Of a DNA stretch of 35,236 nucleotides, positions 23,706-32,306 are shown piece by piece. The stretch covers positions 1 to 35,236 of the forward strand of contig JAFQDR010000178.1 in assembly GCA_017415945.1 (NCBI GenBank), in the 5' to 3' direction. Made by a program: the position numbers and the translations under genes. The DNA comes from Oscillospiraceae bacterium. GTDB lineage: Bacteria > Bacillota_A > Clostridia > Oscillospirales > Oscillospiraceae. The notes beneath the pieces were generated by a model. That model saw only the letters and a program-made list of their open reading frames with translations, had not been told where the DNA came from and made no database searches. Numbering within the stretch: position 1 is the stretch's first letter; each line of letters opens with the position of its first letter.

Positions 23706-26651
23706 CTATTGGTACGGCGTAAAGAGCGCCTGTCTGCGATGATCGGAGAGGTTGTTGTATTCCCAATGGAAATAGCTGCGCACCTCGTTGGCATAGGGGA
23801 ACCCATCGTTTATGCTGTGCTGTCGGCCTTGGGTGTCTACGCAGACTCCGTAAGCAGTGACAATAGGAACCTGCTGTTTTAGCTCCAGCATGGTTTGGTA
23901 GTAGGGGGACAGCGGCACATTCGCAAGCTCCAGCAGGGTGGGGATGACAAAGTTCAAACTCATGGTGCCCAGATCTTTGTTTTCTCTGCCCAAATTGTAG
24001 TTGGCCCAAATGAGCAGGGGGGTGCTTCGGTATAGCAGCTGCACTTCCTCAGTGTCGTACTTGCTGTCTGTCACTTGGTCGGCGAAATTGGGGCAGTGGT
24101 CACCGACCATGCAGATGATCACGGGACGGTCCACCGATTCGTAATACTCAGTCAGATCTCGGAACGCGGCATCGGATTGGGCTATGGCAGTGAGATATTC
24201 GTCCACGTCATCGTCGTATGCTCCGTAGTCGGACAGGGCGTGGACGGTATCGGCTTCGGGGGGATTGTGATCCCAGCTGCCGTGGTTTTGGATGGTCAGC
24301 AGGTAGAGAAAGCGCGGAGCATTTTCCATTTCTCCGTACCATCGGTTTAGATTGGCGTAGAGACTTTCGTCGCTTTCGTAATAGCGGCTATGATAATAGT
24401 CCTTGTTTTGGAAGTCATCGTCAAAATAAATGCGGTCAAAGCCCAATGCGGGATAGCCTCGGCTGCGGTAATAGTTTTCTCCCGATTCACTGTGGCTGCC
24501 CAAGGTCTCATAGCCCAAGGCGGAAAGATGGGACACGATGCTGTTAGCATCGGTCAGCTCCAAAATATTAAATGGAGTCACCCCCGGAAGCAGTGCCATG
24601 CTGTTGGATGTCAGCAGCTCGTATTCGGAGCTGTTGGTGCCGCCCCCGTAGGCGGGTACCACTGCATAGCCTGTATAGACATCCTCCCTGTGCAGGCTTG
24701 TGAGATAGTCCGTGTCCGCATTTAATTCGGTGATGAGACTTAAATCGTAGAAGCTCTCGTTGAGAATGAGGATGATGTCGGGACTTTGTGTCCCCGAGCT
24801 TTGGGCAGCGGGGATATCCATTGTGTCCATGGCGGCGGAATCATAGCCTTCCGGCTCGGTGACTGCGTGAAACAGGGTCAGAAAGCTTTCCACGGTGCAG
24901 GGGGCGTAGCCGTATTGGGTGTAGGCCTCCCGCCACAGCCAGCCGATGGTTTGCCTTGGCTTCAGTGCATCGGTACCGAAGTACCCCACCTCCAAGGTCA
25001 GCAGGATGACAAGAAGCAGGGAGGCCTTTTGCAGATACCGCGGCAGCACCGAGGAAATACGTGCCCTGCGGTGCAGAAGACTGCAGACGATTCCCATGAG
25101 CCCCAGCAGCAGAATGAGGGCCGTCTCCACGGTAAAGGGGATGTGATAGCCCTCAAGCACATTCAAGGCAGTGCCCATATTTCGCAGCTCCAAAAAGGAC
25201 AGCGGGGAGCCCTTGAAGCGGATGACGTAGTAATTGATTGATGCAATGATGGTGGACAGCAGCACCAGCAGCAGATCCGAAAGCCATCCCCGTGGGCAAA
25301 ACAGACGGATGAGACTGCGGACAGCCAGCAGTGTGGCAATGTTCAGCAGAAGATAGGGCAGGGAAAAGCCTTCGGTGCGGCCGCAGCTGAGCTCCAGCTG
25401 GGTCAGAGTGAGCAGAAGCGTCAATGCGGTCAGCAGACTTGGGAACAGAGCTGTAAAGGGCGAGGCCGCGGTGTTTGCGTGGGTGGTCTTAGGGAAGAAT
25501 GTGTGACGGATGCCGTGGGCGGCAAGGGATTGCTCCCATGCTGCCAGCTTATCGGCAAGGGGCGCCTTCACATGGGGGGCGGCTCTGCGCATACTCCAAC
25601 GGACTGCACGGTTCACAGCGGTGGGCCTTCGTGTCTTGGATTGCAGCTGCAGCAGGTCTTTGATGTGTCCCGACAGAATCGGGGGAACATAGTCCCCATA
25701 GGCAGGTGGAATGTATTCCGCTTGGGGGAGGCTGTTTAGGAACAGTGGGTGCCTGCAAATGACTGCCAGTCGCTTCCGTTTTTCACTTTTGGTCAGTGCA
25801 TCTGTGCGCAATACCTCATGGATGCACAGCAGACCCGTGCCAGCTGCGTAGTTATGGAAGCACACAAGCTCCTCCTCATCGGGGACGCTGCCTGTGTGGA
25901 GGTGGGTCCAAAGTACCTCCATGAGCTGCATTTTTGTCTCGAACAAATCGGGGCGGTAGCGGTGGGTCAGAGAGTCCGAGCCCTCCACATTGTTGTAGTA
26001 ATGACCGATCTGCCGCAGGAACACCGCACCGTTGCAGGCGGCATAGTAGCGTAGGTTGGTGACAAAGTCTTCTCCCAAATTCATGTGTTCGGGGAAGCGC
26101 AGCTGCAAACGCTCCCACAGACTGCGGTCATAGAGCTTTCCGTACAGCCCCTCCAGCAGGGCGGTGTGCCAAATGAGCTGCATTCGACAGCGGCGAAACT
26201 CCTCCGAGCTGAGGACGGCGGTCTTATGATGCAGCCATTTGGAGGATAGACGAGGGCCACGGCGTTCGGGTTGGGTAAAGTCTGCAATGAGCACATCGGA
26301 TACGATAAGCTGCTTGCCTGTGGCTTCCGCAGCCTGTACCTGTCGTTCCAAGGTATCGGGGGCCAGCACATCGTCGCTGTCCAAAAAATGCAGGTACTTG
26401 CCCGATGCGTATTGCAGCCCTAAATTGCGGGCCTTGGATACGCCGCCGTTGGGTACACTGTGCAGCTGAAAGCGGCTGTCCAGTCGGGTATATCGTTGGG
26501 CAATGTCACGGGAGCCGTCGGTGCTGCCGTCATCTATGAGGATGGCCTGCCAATGGGGATAGGTCTGGCTCACCAGAGAGTTTAGACAATGGCCCAGAAA
26601 GGGGGCGGCGTTGTAAATGGGAATGATGACACTGACCGGTGGCTTTGTCAA
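23706..26651 (-). CDS. Fusion of a GT2 glycosyltransferase with an LtaS-type phosphoglycerol transferase
   Basis: This 981-residue protein joins two enzymes. Residues 1-330 are a GT2 domain (VSVIIPIYNAAPFLGHCL, LIDDGSTDGS, NGGVSKARNLGLQ and the metal motif DSDD at 91-94). Residues about 395-560 hold five hydrophobic helices, as in LtaS. Residues about 620-930 are a sulfatase-fold domain with the LtaS catalytic set: metal ligand E632 in LNESFYD, nucleophile T672 in GGGTNSSE, a histidine near 790 in IQNHGSW, and D851-H852 in VGDHCPNF. LtaS-type domains move glycerol-1-phosphate from phosphatidylglycerol onto a polymer or sugar outside the cell, while the GT2 part must face the cytoplasm. The start is a TTG at 26651 that overlaps the previous stop (TTGA), with GGAGG 9 bases upstream. 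No in-frame ATG is nearby. Both halves look intact. Confidence 0.88.
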   Translation of the reverse strand: MTKPPVSVIIPIYNAAPFLGHCLNSLVSQTYPHWQAILIDDGSTDGSRDIAQRYTRLDSRFQLHSVPNGGVSKARNLGLQYASGKYLHFLDSDDVLAPDTLERQVQAAEATGKQLIVSDVLIADFTQPERRGPRLSSKWLHHKTAVLSSEEFRRCRMQLIWHTALLEGLYGKLYDRSLWERLQLRFPEHMNLGEDFVTNLRYYAACNGAVFLRQIGHYYNNVEGSDSLTHRYRPDLFETKMQLMEVLWTHLHTGSVPDEEELVCFHNYAAGTGLLCIHEVLRTDALTKSEKRKRLAVICRHPLFLNSLPQAEYIPPAYGDYVPPILSGHIKDLLQLQSKTRRPTAVNRAVRWSMRRAAPHVKAPLADKLAAWEQSLAAHGIRHTFFPKTTHANTAASPFTALFPSLLTALTLLLTLTQLELSCGRTEGFSLPYLLLNIATLLAVRSLIRLFCPRGWLSDLLLVLLSTIIASINYYVIRFKGSPLSFLELRNMGTALNVLEGYHIPFTVETALILLLGLMGIVCSLLHRRARISSVLPRYLQKASLLLVILLTLEVGYFGTDALKPRQTIGWLWREAYTQYGYAPCTVESFLTLFHAVTEPEGYDSAAMDTMDIPAAQSSGTQSPDIILILNESFYDLSLITELNADTDYLTSLHREDVYTGYAVVPAYGGGTNSSEYELLTSNSMALLPGVTPFNILELTDANSIVSHLSALGYETLGSHSESGENYYRSRGYPALGFDRIYFDDDFQNKDYYHSRYYESDESLYANLNRWYGEMENAPRFLYLLTIQNHGSWDHNPPEADTVHALSDYGAYDDDVDEYLTAIAQSDAAFRDLTEYYESVDRPVIICMVGDHCPNFADQVTDSKYDTEEVQLLYRSTPLLIWANYNLGRENKDLGTMSLNFVIPTLLELANVPLSPYYQTMLELKQQVPIVTAYGVCVDTQGRQHSINDGFPYANEVRSYFHWEYNNLSDHRRQALFTPYQ

Positions 26652-27580
26652 ACCGCATCACCTCCCTGTGCCAAACGACGTATGGCGGGGATGTAGCCTC
26701 GGTCAAAGGGGTGCAGGAGCAGCAGGGGATAATCCTCCAACAAATCATTGACAGTGCGGGTCACAGCGTATCCCTGTACCCCGTGCAGCCTGCATTGCTC
26801 CAGACGGTCGAATACTGTCCATAAATAGACGTTGGCTGCTCGCTCGGCTATGGGGGACAGGTCGGGCCGTGACCAGATCAAATGCAGCCGCTGCCGCAGC
26901 GCCTGACAGGCATCCAGATTCCGCAGGGTGAATTTTGCGGTGATGCTGGAGGGATTGCGCCGCTCATAGTTCACCAAAGCAATGTCGCTGTAGACGATTT
27001 TCTCCGATGCCAGATAGAACAGATGGGTGGTAAATTCGTCCTCGTGGTATTTGCCCACGGGATAGCGGATGCCCTCGGTGATGTCCTTTCGGTAGAGCTT
27101 GTTCCATGCCACGGGCTTGCAGTGTGTCCATGTGAGGTTACATTCCATGGCTTGCATGGGAGTGAACTCCATGACTGTGCCGCTGCAGCTGCTTTCGGCC
27201 AAGGTTTTTGTGGGATATATGCTGCGATAGCTGCACTCGGCGATGGGGGCATGATGGCTGACAGACAGACGGTACAAGGTCTCCAGCCATGTGGGATCTG
27301 CCCAATCATCGCTGTCTAAAAATGCAAGATAATCTCCCGCAGCTTCATCCATCCCTCTGTTGCGGGCTTGGGACAGACCGCCGTTTTTCTGATGGATCAC
27401 ACGGATGCGGCTGTCTGCGGCAGCCAGCTCATCGCAGATGGCACCGCTTCGGTCGGTGCTGCCGTCATCAATGAGCAGAATTTCCATTGCGGTGTGGGTT
27501 TGGCGCAGCAGCGAACGGATACAGCGACGGAGATAGGCTTCTACGTTGTAAACGGGCACAATGACGGATATGGTATGCAT
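26648..27580 (-). CDS. Glycosyltransferase family 2
   Basis: The 310-residue protein has a complete GT-A core: ISVIVPVYNVEAYLRRCIRSLL, LIDDGSTDRSG, NGGLSQARNRGMDEA and the metal-binding FLDSDDWAD at about 91-99. The helical C-terminal half resembles WcaA/EpsH-type enzymes, with WNKLYRKDI and the acidic KYHEDEFTTHLFY. It resembles the GT2 half of the next gene, with which it is coupled by a 4-base overlap, so the pair may act in sequence or descend from a duplication. The ATG at 27580 has GGAGGG (27587-27592) six bases away. I see no convincing promoter between it and the terminator hairpin at 27658, so its transcription is unclear. The donor sugar is unknown. Confidence 0.9.
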   Translation of the reverse strand: MHTISVIVPVYNVEAYLRRCIRSLLRQTHTAMEILLIDDGSTDRSGAICDELAAADSRIRVIHQKNGGLSQARNRGMDEAAGDYLAFLDSDDWADPTWLETLYRLSVSHHAPIAECSYRSIYPTKTLAESSCSGTVMEFTPMQAMECNLTWTHCKPVAWNKLYRKDITEGIRYPVGKYHEDEFTTHLFYLASEKIVYSDIALVNYERRNPSSITAKFTLRNLDACQALRQRLHLIWSRPDLSPIAERAANVYLWTVFDRLEQCRLHGVQGYAVTRTVNDLLEDYPLLLLHPFDRGYIPAIRRLAQGGDAV

Positions 27581-27657
27581 ACCGAGCCCTCCTAAATTGA
27601 AATCAATCGGATATATTTTGTGGGCTTGTGCAAAAATTATTACATAGCAAATAAAAG

Positions 27658-27685
27658 AAGACAGAACGAAGTCGTTCTGTCTTTT
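27658..27685. terminator. Palindromic terminator hairpin, copy 1
   Basis: AAGACAGAACGA and TCGTTCTGTCTT form a perfect 12-base inverted repeat with a 2-base centre, flanked by A and T runs. It can therefore act on either strand. An identical core occurs at 27901-27926. On the minus strand it is followed by TCTTTTATTT. Confidence 0.7.
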
Positions 27686-27693
27686 GCCAGACT

Positions 27694-27891
27694 GTCAAAC
27701 AAGTGAAATGGTATGCGTTAATAAGGCCCTCCTTCGATAAGGAGGGCTGTCAGCCGAATGGCTGACTGGGTGGTCGAAATACTTAAACCATGGCAAAATC
27801 GAGTAGTGTTGCTAAATTTTAATTCGACCACCCCGCCCACTAAGGTGGGCACCCCTCCTTATCGAAGGAGGGGCTATCGCTTGCTTTGACA
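27694..27891. mobile_element. MITE-like foldback element with nested hairpins; core 27727-27872
   Basis: Two arms are inverted copies of each other. The 20-base termini at 27727-27746 and 27853-27872 are exact reverse complements, and each is itself a hairpin (CCCTCCTT, 4-base loop, AAGGAGGG). Further in, each arm has a second hairpin: GTCAGCC-GAAT-GGCTGAC at 27749-27766, and GCCCAC-TAAG-GTGGGC at 27835-27850. Then come GGGTGGTCGAA (27768-27778) and its complement TTCGACCACCC (27823-27833). Weaker similarity continues outward (TGTCAAACAAG at 27694 and CTTGCTTTGACA at 27880). The centre of about 45 bases is AT-rich and non-coding. No transposase is encoded. I could not identify a target-site duplication with confidence. 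Confidence 0.7.
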
Positions 27892-27900
27892 CGCTGAAAA

Positions 27901-27928
27901 AAGACAGAACGAAGTCGTTCTGTCTTTT
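27901..27928. terminator. Palindromic terminator hairpin, copy 2
   Basis: The core is identical to copy 1. On the minus strand it lies 19 bases after the stop at 27947 and ends in a run of six T, so it should terminate the rhamnose/glycosyltransferase operon. Confidence 0.8.
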
Positions 27929-27946
27929 GCATATGAAATGGTTGGG

Positions 27947-29467
27947 TTATTTGTTCGTTTCCGCTGTTGCGGGATTGTAGGCGGGGAAGCAGGCGGCTGC
28001 GGTGTCCGCAAAGACACGGTAGCGGCTGTCCCAATCGTTTTCCTTTGCGAAGGACATGCAGTCCTCTGCAGAAGCTAAGCTGTCTGTCCCGTTCAGGCAC
28101 AGCTCCACACAGTCCCCAAACTGCTTGGGGTCATTTGCCAAATACACATAGCGGCTGCGGAAGGGCTCCAGCTCGGGGATCTCCGTTGCCACGACCTTTT
28201 TGCCTGCGGACAGGTACTCATAAAACTTCACGGGGTTGGTGGCCTTAATGAGATTGATGGAGGCGTCAAAGGGAATCAGACACACATCAAAGGTCTTCAG
28301 ATACTCGGGGAGCTCCGAATAGGGCTTTCTTCCCAACAGCTTTACGTTTTTGAGGCGCTTCAAACGCTCTGCTCCTGCCACAAGGTCGCCGATCAGTACG
28401 ATATCGTGACGAGGGAAGCGGCTGCTCAAATACTCGATCATGTCAAAGTCAAACCAGTGAGAGATGGCACCGTAGTAGCCGATGACCTTTTTGTCGTGGT
28501 CATTCTTATACCCAAAGGCTTTGTGGAAATGGGCAAACTCCGTGCCGTTGCGGATGAGATGCACCTTACGGCTGCGCTGCTTGGCCTGCTCCTGCAGATA
28601 CAGAGAGCTTGCCGCAACGCAGTCGCTGTGGGTCAGCAGCGTGTTGCAGGCAGATACCACGATGCTTTGCTCGGCGTTGTCAAAGCCACCAAAATCATCC
28701 ATATAGTCTGTCATCAAAACAAAGCCATGCTCCCGCTTCAGCTGCAGGACCAAATGCACCCAGTTGGGGTAGTCCGCAATCAGCAGGGCGTTGCGGATTT
28801 GGCGATTGTTCAGCAGCCTGTCCAAGGCCTCGGCGGTCACATTGCCGCTTCCCTCGGGAGCGACGGAGTAGACCGTATCGTCTGTATGGCAGGGCAGGTC
28901 GATGAGATACAGGTTGGGCTTTTTCTCGTGGATGAGATAATCGCTGCCTCGGTGGAAGGTGGAGTTGATGTAAAATACCCGATGGCCCTCTGCGGCGAAG
29001 CGGTCGGCAAACTGCTGGGGCCGCTGATACATACTGTTGTAGTCAATGATGCCGAAGACGATCACATCAAAGACTCCGGGATCGCCTTTGAAAATCTGGG
29101 GACGGTCGGTGAGTACACCTTCCGGCAGATCCGTAGGACATTCCCGCATGGCGCGGAGGGCCTGTGCGGGAGGGGAGTAGGTATCCTCGCCCTTGCCGAG
29201 AGTCTTCCAAAATCTGCGGCGCAGTGCGGGCTCCTTGCTTAAGCCCATATACCGCAGGGTCCGCAGAAATACACTGAGCTTTACCAGCTTGCTGCCTGCA
29301 TAGCCCTCGGTGATGTTGATGGCGTTTTGCAGGTGCCGACGGGTGGCATCGGTGGAAACCCGAAATTCATTCAGCTGAGCCTGTGCGGTGCGCAGCTCGC
29401 TTTTGACTGCCTCCAGCTCACGGCGCAGCTCATCAAGGGAGGCATTGTTGTTTTCACTTGGGTTCAT
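27947..29467 (-). CDS. GT-B glycosyltransferase (TuaH/GT4-like) with N-terminal coiled coil
   Basis: The 506-residue protein has a predicted coiled coil at about residues 8-50 (LDELRRELEAVKSELRTAQA). A linker follows, then a GT-B enzyme from about 130. The N-terminal Rossmann part contains YNSMYQRPQQFADRFAAEGHRVFYIN, a wording shared with the teichuronic-acid transferase TuaH and related GT4/GT1 proteins. The donor domain has GYYGAISHWFDFDMIEYL, LLGRKPYSELPEYLKTFDVCLIPF and KFYEYLSAGKKVVATEIPEL with the expected glutamates. The coiled coil may mediate dimerisation or docking to partner transferases. The start ATG has GGAG about 11 bases upstream and lies 6 bases after the preceding gene. It is the last gene of the rhamnose operon. 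The donor could be dTDP-rhamnose, but that is only suggested by context. Confidence 0.88.
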   Translation of the reverse strand: MNPSENNNASLDELRRELEAVKSELRTAQAQLNEFRVSTDATRRHLQNAINITEGYAGSKLVKLSVFLRTLRYMGLSKEPALRRRFWKTLGKGEDTYSPPAQALRAMRECPTDLPEGVLTDRPQIFKGDPGVFDVIVFGIIDYNSMYQRPQQFADRFAAEGHRVFYINSTFHRGSDYLIHEKKPNLYLIDLPCHTDDTVYSVAPEGSGNVTAEALDRLLNNRQIRNALLIADYPNWVHLVLQLKREHGFVLMTDYMDDFGGFDNAEQSIVVSACNTLLTHSDCVAASSLYLQEQAKQRSRKVHLIRNGTEFAHFHKAFGYKNDHDKKVIGYYGAISHWFDFDMIEYLSSRFPRHDIVLIGDLVAGAERLKRLKNVKLLGRKPYSELPEYLKTFDVCLIPFDASINLIKATNPVKFYEYLSAGKKVVATEIPELEPFRSRYVYLANDPKQFGDCVELCLNGTDSLASAEDCMSFAKENDWDSRYRVFADTAAACFPAYNPATAETNK

Positions 29468-29473
29468 ATACGA

Positions 29474-30553
29474 TTATGCTCCTTTGATCAGTCGGTACAG
29501 CCGCAGCAGGGGGGCGGGAATGTATTTGCGGAGACGGTCCTTCAGCATCCTTCTTAGAGACATAGGGGGGACAGGCTCCTGCTTGCTGTATTTTTCCATG
29601 CCTTGGGGAAGCAGTACGGGCATTTGTCTGAACCGCTCCGACAGGAAGGCGTAGTTTTCGTCCCATTCCGCGGTGCTGTGGAGAGCGGCGGAATTTTCCG
29701 CGTTCTGCCAGCTGCGGTAAATGGCCGTTGCTTCGGGGATGTCCGTAACACCCACCAGAGAGGCCATGCGCATGATATAGTCCCAGTCCTCCCGCACACT
29801 GCAGCCTTCGTCGAACATCATGCCGTATTGGTGGAAGTACACGGTGGGAAAGGCTATGCCCATGAGGGGACAGTTGTTTTCCTCAAATTGGCGAACCATA
29901 TGGAAGGGCTTGCAGTAAACATCACGGGGAGCGCCTGCGGAATACAGGGCAAGTCCGTGGTCGGTTTCCAGCGTTTTCCATGGCTGCAGCAGCACATAGG
30001 CGTGGAGCAGGGGTCCATATCCCTTCTCTGCGGCTGTGTGGAAGGCTTCCACATAATGGTCAAACACAATGTCGTCATCGTCCAAAACCGCTGCATAGCG
30101 GCCGTGGGCGTGTGCAAAGCCGAAGTTGATGGGAGTGGTACGGTTTCCGTGGTCCAGTGTCAAATAGCGGATTTTGCTTTGCAGGGAGGCAGGCTGCGCA
30201 TCAAGGATGGCTCTGATTTCCGCATCCTGTTCTTCGTTTACTTTATGACCAATCAAAATCAGCTCGAAGTCTTCGTCGGACTGCGCCGCCAATGACAGCA
30301 AAGCCTCCCGCAGCATTTCGGGGCGGTTGCCCCGGGTGCGGGTGATGATGGTCAGAAAAGGGTCCTTTGCATGGTCACGTCTGCTGTTTGCTTCGATGAT
30401 GGGAAGGTATTCCTTCAGAAAACGTTCCTCTCGATGCTCCAGCAGATCGTTGAGCCATGTGATATAGTCTGCAACAGCGGTGTTGGCGGGGAAGTCAGAC
30501 AGGTTGACTGCCAAACGCTGCAGCTCATCCTGTAAATTAATTTTATTTGGCAT
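29474..30553 (-). CDS. Glycosyltransferase family 2
   Basis: The protein has about 359 residues from the ATG at 30553 (MPNKINLQDELQ). That start is chosen because GGAGG (30562-30566) lies 8 bases upstream; two ATG codons at 30571 and 30568 lack such a site. An N-terminal helical segment (about 1-65) is followed by a GT-A domain: FLTIITRTRGNRPEMLREALLSLAAQSDEDFELILIGHK, then a metal motif VLDDDDIVFDHY and the later VREDWDYIMRMA acidic region, which is the usual catalytic base area. The C terminus is basic and hydrophobic (LRKYIPAPLLRLYRLIKGA) and may touch the membrane. It lies between two other glycosyltransferases of the rhamnose operon. The exact linkage formed is unknown. Confidence 0.87.
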   Translation of the reverse strand: MPNKINLQDELQRLAVNLSDFPANTAVADYITWLNDLLEHREERFLKEYLPIIEANSRRDHAKDPFLTIITRTRGNRPEMLREALLSLAAQSDEDFELILIGHKVNEEQDAEIRAILDAQPASLQSKIRYLTLDHGNRTTPINFGFAHAHGRYAAVLDDDDIVFDHYVEAFHTAAEKGYGPLLHAYVLLQPWKTLETDHGLALYSAGAPRDVYCKPFHMVRQFEENNCPLMGIAFPTVYFHQYGMMFDEGCSVREDWDYIMRMASLVGVTDIPEATAIYRSWQNAENSAALHSTAEWDENYAFLSERFRQMPVLLPQGMEKYSKQEPVPPMSLRRMLKDRLRKYIPAPLLRLYRLIKGA

Positions 30554-30567
30554 ATGGCATTCCTCCA

Positions 30568-31464
30568 TCAATCCCAGATAAAACGGTTGTCGGTGTAGAA
30601 TCCGTCTTTGAAGTAAGCGACCTTGTGCTGCGGGTCAATGGGAGTGGGGAGTAAACCGCTCTTTTCTCGTTTCAGAAATTTTTCCGCGATTTCCCGATAC
30701 ATGGCATCGCCCTTTTGATACTGCTTCAGCAGCTCCCGTTTCCGCTTTGGATGGGACCACTTATGGGCCATCATCAGATGACTTTCCGCGGAGTAATATA
30801 TCTCGGCATGGGAGGGCTGCCATTTTGCGGTATTGCTCAGCCGCTTAGCATGGTAAACGGGGGCGGTGGGGCAGTATATGATCTTGTACCCCAGAAGCCG
30901 AAGCCGCCATGAGAAATCCACGTCCTCGCAGTACATGAAAAAGCTGTCGCTGTCGATGCCATTCAGCCCGTTCCAAATGTCGGTGCGTACCAAGGCGCAG
31001 GCAAGGCTTGCCCAGCCCGTTTCAAGGGTGTGGAAATCGTAGGCCTTGTGATGCTCCACAGGGGTCTGGCGGGCTTCCGTCATGCCTACCTTGGGGTCAC
31101 GGAAGGGACGGAGCATTTCCGTGAAGAAGGCAGGGGTCACGATAATGTCGGGGTTCATAATGAGGATGTAGTCTGTGTCGCAGTCCGCACCCATGCGGTT
31201 CTGACCCTTGCCGAAGCCCGTATTTTCGTTGAAAAATTCATAACGGAACTGCAGGCGGTCGGAAAAGCGGCGAGTGATCTCCGTGACCTCCGCCTCGGAA
31301 AAGGTGGGGGTGCTTGAGGCATCGCCGAACACAAACTCCACTCTGCCCACCGTATCACGGACGGTGCCCAGAGCGTTGTGGATATGTTCTATGGTTTTGA
31401 GCAAATTCTTTTTTTGGTTGTGATAGATCACAGCCTGAATTTGGATGCTTACTTTGTTATTCAT
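30568..31464 (-). CDS. Glycosyltransferase family 2, rhamnosyltransferase-like
   Basis: The 298-residue GT-A protein contains NENTGFGKGQNRMGADCDTDYILIMNPDIIV-type sequence, in which MNPD replaces the DxD metal motif. This pattern, with FMYCEDVDFSWRLRLLGYKI further on, is typical of the WbbL/RfbF-like rhamnosyltransferase branch of GT2. AAGGA lies 8 bases before the ATG at 31464, and the start overlaps the end of rmlD by 8 bases. Its immediate position after rmlD supports use of dTDP-L-rhamnose as donor, though that remains inference. A C-terminal HAKRLSNTAKWQPSHAEIYYSAESHLMMAHKW segment matches the family's acceptor-side helices. Confidence 0.88.
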   Translation of the reverse strand: MNNKVSIQIQAVIYHNQKKNLLKTIEHIHNALGTVRDTVGRVEFVFGDASSTPTFSEAEVTEITRRFSDRLQFRYEFFNENTGFGKGQNRMGADCDTDYILIMNPDIIVTPAFFTEMLRPFRDPKVGMTEARQTPVEHHKAYDFHTLETGWASLACALVRTDIWNGLNGIDSDSFFMYCEDVDFSWRLRLLGYKIIYCPTAPVYHAKRLSNTAKWQPSHAEIYYSAESHLMMAHKWSHPKRKRELLKQYQKGDAMYREIAEKFLKREKSGLLPTPIDPQHKVAYFKDGFYTDNRFIWD

Positions 31465-32305
31465 GGATGATTTCCTTCAGATAACGGGCAAGGGCATCCT
31501 GCCATGTGGGGAGACGGGAGAAACCGTTTTCCGCAAGCTTGTCCTTGCTCATACGGGAGTTTGCGGGGCGGGGTGCCTTGGCACCGTATTCCGCGGTGGT
31601 GACGTCTTTCACGGTCATGGTCTTGCCTGCGGCGGCAAAGATGGCACGGGAGAAGTCCGCCCAAGAGCATTCTCCCTCGTTGGTGGCATGGTAAATGCCA
31701 TACTTGTCCGATGCGATCATGTCACACAGCAAGGGAGCAAGGTCGGCGGTATAGGTGGGGCTGCCGATCTGGTCGCAGACCACTGTGAGGGTGTCACGGG
31801 TCTCGCTGAGCTTCAGCATGGTCTTGACGAAGTTGGAGCCGTTGACCCCGAATACCCAGGAAATGCGGACGATGAAATACTCTGTGAGCATGGCCTGCAC
31901 TGCCAGCTCACCTGCCAGCTTGGTGCGGCCGTAATTGCCCTTGGGGCCTGTGGGGGCATCGGGGCGATAGTGACTGTCCCCATCCCCGGGGAATACATAG
32001 TCCGTGGAGATATACAGCATTTTGGCCTTATGGATGCGGCAGGCCTCGGCAATGTTGCGAGTGCCGTCGGCGTTCACTGCCCAGCACTTTTCGGGTTCGT
32101 CCTCCGCAAGGTCCACCTTGGTGTATGCGGCGCAGTGGATGACGGCAGTGGGCTGCACGCTTTCGAACAGTGCCAGCACCGCTTCACGGCTTGTAATATC
32201 ACAGTCCTTGGAGCCCAGCCCCACATGGGGGATGCCCCGCTCCGTCAGTACCTTGCAGACATCATAGCCAAGCTGACCGGTTGCGCCCGTTACGATGATG
32301 TTCAT
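31457..32305 (-). CDS. rmlD: dTDP-4-dehydrorhamnose reductase (RmlD)
   Basis: It reduces dTDP-4-keto-L-rhamnose to dTDP-L-rhamnose with NAD(P)H, the last step of the pathway. I start at the ATG at 32305 (MNIIVTGATGQLG). AAAGGAG (32312-32318) lies six bases upstream, and this gives the normal length of 282 residues; longer in-frame readings to 32449 run back into the preceding gene. It is an SDR fold with the nucleotide loop GATGQLG (7-13), STDYVF (100-105) and the catalytic Y125 and K129 in NYGRTKLAGE. The DxxE-type ends expected in RmlD (AYTKVDLAEDEPE) are present. One base separates its ATG from the stop of the upstream glycosyltransferase. Confidence 0.95.
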   Translation of the reverse strand: MNIIVTGATGQLGYDVCKVLTERGIPHVGLGSKDCDITSREAVLALFESVQPTAVIHCAAYTKVDLAEDEPEKCWAVNADGTRNIAEACRIHKAKMLYISTDYVFPGDGDSHYRPDAPTGPKGNYGRTKLAGELAVQAMLTEYFIVRISWVFGVNGSNFVKTMLKLSETRDTLTVVCDQIGSPTYTADLAPLLCDMIASDKYGIYHATNEGECSWADFSRAIFAAAGKTMTVKDVTTAEYGAKAPRPANSRMSKDKLAENGFSRLPTWQDALARYLKEIIHE

Positions 32306-32306
32306 A

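Larger units (their letters stand above)
27581..27946. other. Repeat-filled intergenic region between two minus-strand transcription units
   Basis: These 366 bases contain no gene. They hold the leader of the GT2 gene (27581-27650, AT-rich), hairpin copy 1, a foldback element of about 150-200 bases, and hairpin copy 2 followed by the stop of the upstream operon. The parts are listed separately. Confidence 0.8.

Noticed and set aside
27593..27657. A promoter for the GT2/GT2-LtaS pair
   Set aside because: The sequence is AT-rich and offers several partial -10 matches, but none has a matching -35 at acceptable spacing.
27650..27930. Clustered palindromes as a CRISPR array or tRNA-like genes
   Set aside because: The repeats are inverted rather than directly repeated with regular spacers, no cas genes are nearby and no cloverleaf can be drawn.
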